A stretch of 39,484 nt of DNA from the NCBI RefSeq assembly GCF_000346505.1, contig NZ_ANOH01000132.1, forward strand, positions 1 through 39,484. The letters run 5' to 3'. The stretch is from Aporhodopirellula sallentina SM41 (GTDB lineage Bacteria; Planctomycetota; Planctomycetia; Pirellulales; Pirellulaceae). Below the pieces are notes generated by a model that was not told the DNA's origin, searched no databases, and saw only the letters and a list, made by a program, of their open reading frames with translations. Numbering within the stretch: position 1 is the stretch's first letter; each line of letters starts with the position of its first letter. Shown piece after piece: positions 16,944 through 24,544 of this stretch. Position numbers and translations under genes: made by a program.

Positions 16944-18176
16944 ATGAAACTTTGCTTGATTTTCCTGCTCGTCCTTAGCTCGGTCGGATCCGTTCTCGCC
17001 GGAGATGCCTCGTCATCGGCGCAAGAGAGCAAGAGTTTTGTCCACCCGGGACTTCTGCACAGCAATGCCGATTTGGAGTTCATTCGCCAGAAACTTCACG
17101 CCGGCGAAGAACCTTGGGTGACAGCCTGGAACGAACTGCGATCACCGCAATCTTCGAGATCTCGATCTCGTAACAATCGTAACCGGCGTCTCGAATCGCG
17201 ATCGAACCCAGACTCGAATCGTGAACGAAGGCGACGTCGACCAGTCACGGTCTCGTCACTCGATCACATCCCGCAACCTCGCGAGAACGTGGTCCGTGGC
17301 CCCAGCAACAATCCCAACATCGGCAGCTCCGAGTTTTCGACCGATTCAACGGCGGCTTATTCTCACGCGTTGCAGTGGTGCCTGACGGGAAAAACAACTC
17401 ACGCGCAGAAGTCCATTGAGATTATTAACGCATGGTCAGGAACCCTCGAGAGCGTCTCAGGACACGACGCGAGACTTCTGGTGGGTATGGCTGGAATGGG
17501 GTTCTGCAACGCGGCCGAGCTTCTTAAATACTCGCACGCCGGATGGCGAGAGAAAGACCAAAAGCAATTCGAACACATGCTCCGCGAAGTGTTCTATCCG
17601 GTGATCGAGGACTTCTATCCTTCGGCAAATGGAAACTGGGACGCGTCGATGATCCAAACCATGATGGCCATGGGAGTCTACCTCGACGATCACGCCATGT
17701 TTGATCGCGCAGTGAACTACTACCTCAAGGGAGAAGGCAACGGAGCAATCGGCAACTACATCAACGAATTTGGTGAGTGCCAAGAAAGCGGACGTGACCA
17801 AGCCCACACTCAAATGGGACTCGGGTTCCTTGCCAACGCATGTGAGATCGCATGGAAACAAGGAGTGGATCTTTACGGTGCCGCCGACAACCGGCTAGCA
17901 ATCGGATTCGAATACACGGCCAAATTCAACCTCGGTAACGAAGTCCGATACGAGCCATACACGAGCTTCGAACGCCGCTACCACTATCCCAAAATCTCGA
18001 ACGACTCACGTGGTCGCTTCGCGCCGATCTACGAGCGAGTGGTCCACCACTACCACGAACGTGTCGGCCTGGACATGCCGTTCAGCAGACAAGTCACCGA
18101 GTCTCAACGCCCCGAAGGTTTTTCAACGACCTATATCCCATGGGGAACGCTCACCTCCTACGGCCCACCGCGATAG
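16944..18176 (+). CDS. Secreted alginate-lyase-family polysaccharide lyase
   Basis: A 410-aa exported protein with a signal peptide at 1-20 (ends SVLAG-DAS). HPGLLHSNADLEFIRQKL at 34-51 is the usual start of the alginate_lyase (alpha/alpha toroid) domain. Later blocks typical of the fold are AYSHALQWCLTG, SGHDARLLVGMAG, NGNWDASMIQTMMAMGVYLDD and ESGRDQAHTQMGLG, the last two supplying Asn, His, Arg and Gln side chains that line the active site in relatives. It should cleave uronic-acid polysaccharide (alginate or glucuronan type) by beta-elimination; exact substrate unknown. Residues 66-100 are an unusual Arg/Ser/Asn-rich insertion inside the domain. The gene stands alone on the plus strand beside sulfatase genes. 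Confidence 0.85.
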   Translation: MKLCLIFLLVLSSVGSVLAGDASSSAQESKSFVHPGLLHSNADLEFIRQKLHAGEEPWVTAWNELRSPQSSRSRSRNNRNRRLESRSNPDSNRERRRRRPVTVSSLDHIPQPRENVVRGPSNNPNIGSSEFSTDSTAAYSHALQWCLTGKTTHAQKSIEIINAWSGTLESVSGHDARLLVGMAGMGFCNAAELLKYSHAGWREKDQKQFEHMLREVFYPVIEDFYPSANGNWDASMIQTMMAMGVYLDDHAMFDRAVNYYLKGEGNGAIGNYINEFGECQESGRDQAHTQMGLGFLANACEIAWKQGVDLYGAADNRLAIGFEYTAKFNLGNEVRYEPYTSFERRYHYPKISNDSRGRFAPIYERVVHHYHERVGLDMPFSRQVTESQRPEGFSTTYIPWGTLTSYGPPR

Positions 18177-18310
18177 GCCATCACCAATCGCACGCGTGCA
18201 GCATCAGAACCGAACCGGGTGACAAGAAAGGAGCCTTCTCGTCGCCCGCTAAGTCGCGTCGTCGATCGAGTAGCTGAGCTCCATCGAACAAGCCAGGTGC
18301 ATTTGCTCGC

Positions 18311-19678
18311 TCAATCCGCGAGACGCGAGAATCGCAGGATGTCGTTGCCGTCTCCATCGGTGAGATACAACAAACCATCGGAATCGATTCGGTATCCAGT
18401 AACCTGGGAAAGTGCCTCGGTAAAACGAGACTCTTGGTTCATCATCGCCGGTGGCCCTGCACGTCGCGTCGAAATCAATGGACCGAACGTGATCGCGTTC
18501 CCGTCGATGGTTGCCTGACCTCGATAACGATTCACCGCCGTGCTGCCACTGACCGAACCGTCCGCCGTTACCTCGAGAGTCGTCTGGGCACGATCAATCA
18601 CGCCGTTGCCCATGATGTCTTCGGCCAACCAATTCCCAAACAAGGTTTGCGGTTTGCTCGAAGACACTCGCTCAGACAGGTCGAACCACATCCGATTCCA
18701 ATCGCGTTTCATGTCAACAACGGTCCAACCATGTTGGGGCGCGACTTCCAGCGCCGTGGTCAATTTTCCTGACGCCGGCGGCTTGGCATCGTAGGCGTAC
18801 TCCCGCTCGGCATCGGTGTGATGGACGATCAAACCGAAACTGGGATTCGGATTTCCGATTGTCGTGTACTCGAGCATGGCTTGATCCCCATCGCTGTTGC
18901 CAAAACAAGCAATCGGCCGGCGACCGATGAATTGGTGGATACCGACTGGCTTTCCTTCCTTGTCATCAACGAAGAGATTGTCCATCGTTTTAACGAGCAC
19001 CGGGACACCGTCACGATTCTCGAAACGAGGTTGCGCCATCGAGCCCACAACGTTTTGCGGAACGATTCCATAGACACGCTCCGACCAGACTCGCATAAAA
19101 TCGGCTCCACCGCCGGACACAATAAAACATTCGAATTGATTGTCCCGGAGATAGTCAAGAAGTTCCTGCATCGGCTGATAGGTCAGTTCCAGATAGCGAC
19201 ATTGAAACCGAGGATGCGACGCAGTCTCCGTCCATCGATTCACACGCTCGCGGAAATCATCCGTTGTCATCCCTGCGTGCGTTAGACCGAGAACCTGGAT
19301 CAGCCCATCGTGGTGCTTGCCTTGGAGCAGCTCATCGATTCGCCCTGCCAACGCCGCCTGCACCATCGGATCAGCGGCAAACGACGGCTCATTCGGGGCA
19401 CGCCGTTTGACCTCATCGAAGGCGAACGCAGCCTGAAATGGCAACGGAGCCTCGCACCACAACGTCCCGTCGTTGTCAAACACGGCAATCCGTTCACTCG
19501 GTTCGACGTAGTCCGGCGAACCTTTGTCTGACACCTTTTTGACGAATGCAACAATCGACTCTTTGACATCGCCCTCATTCCAGGTCGGCAGTGGGTCCGA
19601 TGCCCTCGCCATCGTCGCGTTGACCGACAACAGGATCGCCAACGAGGACATAACCAAAACGTTCAATCGCTTCTTCAC
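18311..19678 (-). CDS. Exported HAD-family phosphatase fused to a META domain
   Basis: A 455-aa protein. The start is the GTG at 19678: GGAG lies seven bases before it and it yields a signal peptide (KKRLNVLVMSSLAILLSVNATMARA). The open frame runs to 19918 but adds no domain. The HAD phosphatase core spans about 35-320: motif I FDNDGT (Asp68, Asp70), motif II VSGGGADF and motif IV FGNSDGDQAM, as in phosphoserine-phosphatase-like enzymes. The C-terminal ~120 residues (about 335-455, starting LFGNWLAEDI and including ITFGPLISTRRAGPP) match the META/HslJ domain, but with a changed core. The substrate is unknown. It lies 245 bases downstream of a sulfatase gene on the same strand and may be part of that transcript. 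Confidence 0.82.
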   Translation of the reverse strand: MKKRLNVLVMSSLAILLSVNATMARASDPLPTWNEGDVKESIVAFVKKVSDKGSPDYVEPSERIAVFDNDGTLWCEAPLPFQAAFAFDEVKRRAPNEPSFAADPMVQAALAGRIDELLQGKHHDGLIQVLGLTHAGMTTDDFRERVNRWTETASHPRFQCRYLELTYQPMQELLDYLRDNQFECFIVSGGGADFMRVWSERVYGIVPQNVVGSMAQPRFENRDGVPVLVKTMDNLFVDDKEGKPVGIHQFIGRRPIACFGNSDGDQAMLEYTTIGNPNPSFGLIVHHTDAEREYAYDAKPPASGKLTTALEVAPQHGWTVVDMKRDWNRMWFDLSERVSSSKPQTLFGNWLAEDIMGNGVIDRAQTTLEVTADGSVSGSTAVNRYRGQATIDGNAITFGPLISTRRAGPPAMMNQESRFTEALSQVTGYRIDSDGLLYLTDGDGNDILRFSRLAD

Positions 19679-19923
19679 TGCTTGACTCCATGAGCGCGGA
19701 TAGGCTGCAACAGGACGACAGGATAAGCGTTGAACACGTCTCAACAAAGAGACCTCAACCGATTCTTCATCACCATCCTTTGCCATCGAGTCCTTTTTCA
19801 ATTGCCTTTCCGCAACGTCTCCTCCAAAGCAATCGATCAGCAGAGTTCTCGCCAAACAGGAATTCGGGCCACATCGAGGCTCCGCAAACACGCCTCCCAA
19901 TACTGAGCGACGTTTCACTGCCG

Positions 19924-21459
19924 TCAGTATGCCCCGTCCGTTCCAAACATCTCCTTCTTTGACGGACGTGGTCGTTTTCGCACCGAATGGTCAGGCTCTC
20001 CCGTCACCCGGTCAAACTCATCCGGAGTACGCCGACTCGGTAAGAAATCACCGGTCTGATCACTCCAGTTGTGAAGTGCATCGCCCAACCTCGATCGCAC
20101 CGAGGCGTACGCGGGGTCATCCGCCCGATTGAACAATTCCGCCGGGTCGCGTTGCAGGTCATACAGCTCCCATTTGGCACGGGGCACACGGAAACAGGCT
20201 TGCTGTGCTTCGTTCAAACCACCGACCTTGTGCAAACGCAGCATCTCTTGCCACGTCAGCCCGCGACCCGCATCGGCCGATGGCGTTGAAGGCAAATCGA
20301 CGTAGTCGTTTCGGATTAGTTTGAATCGTCCATCCACCACACATCGAGCATGATCTTCGTAGTCGTGCCAATGATCCTCCGCGAAAGCAAACTCTCGGTG
20401 TGACACCGTCGGATCTTTCAGCACACTGGCAAAGCTGACTCCATCGTTCGGCAGTGAGTCTGCATTTCCTCCCACGACTTCCAAGAAGGTGCTCGCGATA
20501 TCAACGGCACTGACGAGTGCATGGGTTGATTGCCCTGGCCGAACATGTCGCGGCCAACGCACAATCCACGGTGTCCGAATTCCGCCGTCATACAACGTCG
20601 TTTTGTCACGCGGAAAAGGACGCCCGTTGTCACTGATAAACAGAACCAACGTATTGTCGGCGACGTTCTGCTCGTCGAGTTTGGCCATCACCTCCCCAAC
20701 ATACGAATCGAGCCTACCGATCTCGTCGTAATACAGACGCAGGTCTTCACGCACCTCAGGCGTATCTGGCAAGTGAGGAGGCACGATGACATCGCTTTGG
20801 CGGTGAGGTGGCTCCAACGCGCCGTCGGTATATTCACGGTGTGGGTCGAGTGCGGCTAGCCACAGAAAGAACGGCTGATCTCGTTTTCGATCATCGAGCG
20901 CACGCGTCCAATCTTCACACCCGCTCGGTTGCTTGGCAACCATTTTCGCGGGCTCGCCATCCTTGCCCGATGGAAGAACAAATCCCGCCGTGGACGCCTC
21001 ATAAATCCTGTCGAAATGATCGCGTACGGCATCTCCCATATGCCATTTACCAGCCGCCGCCGTGTAGTACCCGACCCGGCCGAGTTGCTCGGCAATCGTG
21101 GAAACACCGCTTGGAATCGGCCAGTGAAGTTGCTCCGCACCCGTGTTGTGTGGGTACCTTCCGGTAATCAAACTCGCACGCGATGGGCTGCACGAATTCG
21201 TCGTCAGATATGCGTGGCGAAATAACAATCCCTCACTCGCCAATTGGTCAATATGCGGTGTCCGAATCGCGGGATGACCGTACGCACCACAATCATCCCA
21301 ATTCATGTCATCAGCAATCATCAAGACAATGTTGGGGCGATCCGATTGCGACGCGGCTTCATCTCCCCACGCGTCTTCAGCCGCCACCATCACAAACAGC
21401 ATGGACAACACCCGCCACGCGGGCCCCGGCATTCGCAGACAAACTGAATCAGAAATCAT
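19924..21459 (-). CDS. Secreted type I sulfatase
   Basis: A 511-aa exported sulfatase; the ATG at 21459 keeps a signal peptide (hydrophobic RVLSMLFVMVAAEDAWG) near the N-terminus. Alternatives are 21501 and 21432. The Ca-binding pair is in MIADDMNWDD (Asp50, Asp51). The formylglycine motif is C90-S-P-S-R, so it needs maturation by a formylglycine-generating enzyme, which is not in this window. GKWHMGD and LFISDNGRPFPRDKTTLYDGG are later conserved active-site blocks. The sequence is of the sulfamidase/heparan-sulfatase-like branch. It probably removes sulfate from algal or animal polysaccharide. The gene follows the protease gene by 56 bases on the same strand. Confidence 0.93.
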   Translation of the reverse strand: MISDSVCLRMPGPAWRVLSMLFVMVAAEDAWGDEAASQSDRPNIVLMIADDMNWDDCGAYGHPAIRTPHIDQLASEGLLFRHAYLTTNSCSPSRASLITGRYPHNTGAEQLHWPIPSGVSTIAEQLGRVGYYTAAAGKWHMGDAVRDHFDRIYEASTAGFVLPSGKDGEPAKMVAKQPSGCEDWTRALDDRKRDQPFFLWLAALDPHREYTDGALEPPHRQSDVIVPPHLPDTPEVREDLRLYYDEIGRLDSYVGEVMAKLDEQNVADNTLVLFISDNGRPFPRDKTTLYDGGIRTPWIVRWPRHVRPGQSTHALVSAVDIASTFLEVVGGNADSLPNDGVSFASVLKDPTVSHREFAFAEDHWHDYEDHARCVVDGRFKLIRNDYVDLPSTPSADAGRGLTWQEMLRLHKVGGLNEAQQACFRVPRAKWELYDLQRDPAELFNRADDPAYASVRSRLGDALHNWSDQTGDFLPSRRTPDEFDRVTGEPDHSVRKRPRPSKKEMFGTDGAY

Positions 21460-21515
21460 TTCAAACGAGCCTTGAACGGGTTTATCAAACGGAACATACA
21501 AAACAGGAACAAACG

Positions 21516-22703
21516 CTACCGTGGCATGGCGCCGGCGACCGGAGAAAACAGCCTTCGAATCGCTGGCAACGAGACCGCATGCCGCACGACGAGTTCGAAA
21601 CCGTCCGTTTCCAATTCAGAGGTCGCGTCCCAGAGCAACTCATCCAACAACGCCGATTGCTCCGCGTCCAACTCGCCAGACATCTCTTCTTCCACCGTCT
21701 CTGCCAGACCGTGCCCGAGCAACGCTAGCGACGGTCCATCTCCGAGCATCACAATCGAGACGAGCCCCACGAGTTCATGCCTTTGATTGAAGATTCCACA
21801 ACCGCTGCCTCCCGGACCAAAAGGCAGCGACACCTCCATCCACTGCTTCCCTTCGATCACCGGGTTGCGCATGAGATATCCACGATCGTAGGTGTAGAAT
21901 CGATTTTCCGTATGGTGCATCATCACAAGGTTGTCTCCAATCTCAGGTGCTGTGGTCGCCACCTCAACAGTCGGCATGTCGGTTCCATCGATTCGAATCA
22001 ACGCGACATCAGCAAGACGATCTCCCGCGATGAATTCCACAACTCGGTAGCTTTTGCCGTCGCTCGTCAGTGCAGTCATCCCGGACGCGAATGCCTCGGC
22101 AACATGAAAATTGGTTAACACCAATCCGTCCGATCGGACCAACACACCGCCACTGGTGAAATAGTCATCCCCTTCGCCTCCGGCGAGCACCACCGTCGCT
22201 TTGACGAGATCCTCCACGACTGTCTTTCGCCCAACGGGTTTGGGTAAAGTCAGCCGACTGGTCATCGGCACGCTTTCAATCTGAAAGCCTTCGGGACGAG
22301 GATTCTGTTCGAGGTTGTCGAAGTGCCGATGAAAAACCGCCCCATCGATTTTCGAATCATCGATTCCGCTCGCGACGGACGCAAGTAACGGATACCCAGG
22401 ACCTGGATCCTCCGGAGTCGTGTCCAATTCGGCATCGATCTGCTCGAGCAAATCTTCGAGCGCGACCAACTCGTCACCTTCGAGCTTGTCATCGCCGTCG
22501 TGATTGAGAGCTCCGAATATTTTCCCCGAGGGCAATTGATAGTCAGGATAGAATTCCCGAAGAAGTTGCTTCAGTTCCTTTCTTTCGAGAGGCTCCGCTA
22601 CATTCTCTTGAGACGGTAAAACGCGAGGATCATCCGCCATGCACCTGCCGGCAAAAAACGAGACTGCCAACAGTGCAGCCAACCCCAGATCAGTCAGTTT
22701 CAT
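21516..22703 (-). CDS. Exported trypsin-like serine protease with EF-hand
   Basis: A 395-aa protein. The ATG at 22703 gives a signal peptide (LTDLGLAALLAVSFFAGRCMA-DD). Residues 67-78 (NHDGDDKLEGDE) form an EF-hand Ca-binding loop, followed by a linker with a second, weaker acidic site near IDDSKIDG. The protease domain spans about 160-350: TNFHVA with His200, ADVALIRID with Asp232, and GPGGSGCGIF with Ser300, a complete trypsin-like triad. The GSGCG form of the serine motif differs from the common GNSGG of HtrA/Deg, and there is no PDZ domain. It is the first gene before a sulfatase on the same strand. It could process exported proteins or the sulfatase itself, but that is inference. Confidence 0.82.
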   Translation of the reverse strand: MKLTDLGLAALLAVSFFAGRCMADDPRVLPSQENVAEPLERKELKQLLREFYPDYQLPSGKIFGALNHDGDDKLEGDELVALEDLLEQIDAELDTTPEDPGPGYPLLASVASGIDDSKIDGAVFHRHFDNLEQNPRPEGFQIESVPMTSRLTLPKPVGRKTVVEDLVKATVVLAGGEGDDYFTSGGVLVRSDGLVLTNFHVAEAFASGMTALTSDGKSYRVVEFIAGDRLADVALIRIDGTDMPTVEVATTAPEIGDNLVMMHHTENRFYTYDRGYLMRNPVIEGKQWMEVSLPFGPGGSGCGIFNQRHELVGLVSIVMLGDGPSLALLGHGLAETVEEEMSGELDAEQSALLDELLWDATSELETDGFELVVRHAVSLPAIRRLFSPVAGAMPR

Positions 22704-22946
22704 CACGTATCCGTAAATTTCAGAAGCCGGTCGCTGGCGTTTCCGAGCCAACTGGCGTCAAAAGAATTCACCACCGCACATCAAGAAGAGACGACGTCGT
22801 GACACCAAATTGTTCAACAAGAACAGCCGGTCGTCCATCGCCTCTCCGCATCGACGCAGTATACACGCCGTCACAGTGCGCGCATTCCGCATCGCGACCT
22901 CGGACATTGCTTGAAATGCGTGTGGCAATCGGCGTCCACGACGTGC

Positions 22947-24500
22947 CTACTTACGGCGTTTCTTCCCGGCGACCAGCACCGGACGTTTCATGTCCGAATC
23001 GACAGATCGGAATACCCATGGCTCCCATTTCTCTCGGGCGGCCCTCCACTCGTCCAACGTTCTCGTTGGGTACCAAGCGGGCCAACCAACCACGTTGAAA
23101 TCATATTCATCGCCGTGCGCCGCAACCCATTCGTCGACTGTCGACGTCGGCATATCCGGCGGAAAAACGTTCGCGGCTCGAAACGTTTCAGTGACACCTT
23201 CGTCCTCGATCACCTCATCACGCCACTCTTGCAATTCCGCCAGCAACGCCGTCTTCACCTGCAAATACTCTGGTTCATCGGCAACGTTGTTCACTTCATA
23301 CGGATCACTTCGAAGATCGAATAGCTCTACCGGCGGCTTGGACGCATTGAAAAAGTTTGCTTGCTCCGGAGTCAGTTTCCCTGTCATGGAAAGAACATTC
23401 ATTTCCGCCAAGACGGGGTAAGCTCCTTCTTTGTAACGGTTGTACTGACACCAGGGCCGTTCAGGCATGAGGTTTAGAATCAGTTTGAAATCCTTTGACC
23501 GTATGGCACGCATCGCATCATGCGTTTCGTCCATTTTATCACGCGCGGCAAAGACATACTCTCGTTTCGCAGTCTCACCACCGAGCAGACTGACTCCGTG
23601 CAGAGGCACCGGCGGAGTAACGCCCGCCACCTCCAAAACCGTCGCACAGATGTCAATTGACATCACAAGCGAATCGTCGACCTGTCCCGGTTCGATCCGA
23701 GTCGGCCAACGCATGATCATCGGGATGCGAATGCCACCGTCATAGAGAAACTGTTTGCCGCGAATGTGGCAACGACCGTGGTCACCGATGAAGAACACCA
23801 ACGTGTTTTCGGCGAGCCCTTCGTCTTCGAGTCGCTGCAATAACGCACCCACCTCGCGGTCAACCAATTGCATCTGCTCGAGCCCGTTGGCCCAGTCGCG
23901 CCGGACGAAAGGCGTATCGGGATAGTAAGGAGGCAACTCCACGTCATCAATTCCGATGGGGCGTTGCGGGTCGCGTTTCCACGACCGATGTGTGCCACCA
24001 AAGGTCACCCTTGCAAAGAACGGCTGCCCGGGGCGGCGTTCGGACCAGTCCTTCCCTTCGAACAATTCGTCCTTCTTGGTCGGCAAAAAATTGCAATCCG
24101 TTTTCCAACTCATCAATGCCGTGAAGTAGCCCGCATCGCGAAGCAAATGCGGGATCGGCTCGATACCGTGCGGCAGTGGCTGCTTGTTGTGCTCTCGGTG
24201 CTGGTTCGCACCAATGAAATTCTGATGGAAGCCCGTCATCATTGCGGATCGAGACGTCGAACACACGGGCGACGTCGTGAACGCAGTTTCGTACCGGATT
24301 CCCTCTTCGGCCAAACGGTCGACATGCGGAGTATGAATGCCTTTCGTGCCGTAGCACGAGAGATCCGGCGACCAATCTTCAATCGTAATCCACAGAATAT
24401 TCGGCCGGGTATCTTTCGCTGATTCGGTTGCGTGGGCAATACTCAATGGCATGGCCACAATCATTGCGACCCAACACACATAGATGACTAGTTTTGGCAT
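22947..24500 (-). CDS. Secreted sulfatase with CSTSR active-site motif
   Basis: A 517-aa sulfatase with signal peptide 1-24 (ends SIAHA-TES). The N-terminal metal site is ITIEDWSPDLSCYG. The formylglycine motif is C80-S-T-S-R, with Thr where the consensus has Pro or Ala; the Cys and Arg are kept, so it is probably active. LVFFIGDHGRCHIRGKQFLYDGG is the distal metal/active-site block. The sequence is of the sulfamidase-like branch common in planctomycetes. It is the last gene of a minus-strand operon after DUF1552 and the DUF1592 cytochrome, 44 bases downstream of the latter's stop... that is, the cytochrome stop at 24545 precedes its ATG at 24500. The C-terminus is basic (KKRRK). Confidence 0.92.
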   Translation of the reverse strand: MPKLVIYVCWVAMIVAMPLSIAHATESAKDTRPNILWITIEDWSPDLSCYGTKGIHTPHVDRLAEEGIRYETAFTTSPVCSTSRSAMMTGFHQNFIGANQHREHNKQPLPHGIEPIPHLLRDAGYFTALMSWKTDCNFLPTKKDELFEGKDWSERRPGQPFFARVTFGGTHRSWKRDPQRPIGIDDVELPPYYPDTPFVRRDWANGLEQMQLVDREVGALLQRLEDEGLAENTLVFFIGDHGRCHIRGKQFLYDGGIRIPMIMRWPTRIEPGQVDDSLVMSIDICATVLEVAGVTPPVPLHGVSLLGGETAKREYVFAARDKMDETHDAMRAIRSKDFKLILNLMPERPWCQYNRYKEGAYPVLAEMNVLSMTGKLTPEQANFFNASKPPVELFDLRSDPYEVNNVADEPEYLQVKTALLAELQEWRDEVIEDEGVTETFRAANVFPPDMPTSTVDEWVAAHGDEYDFNVVGWPAWYPTRTLDEWRAAREKWEPWVFRSVDSDMKRPVLVAGKKRRK

Positions 24501-24544
24501 TTCGTTGAAATCAATCTCGGTAAAAGCGCTGAGAACAAACCTGA

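Noticed and set aside
19679-19918. 80-residue extension of the HAD-META protein
   Set aside because: It has no domain and would bury the signal peptide; GGAG lies before the GTG at 19678.
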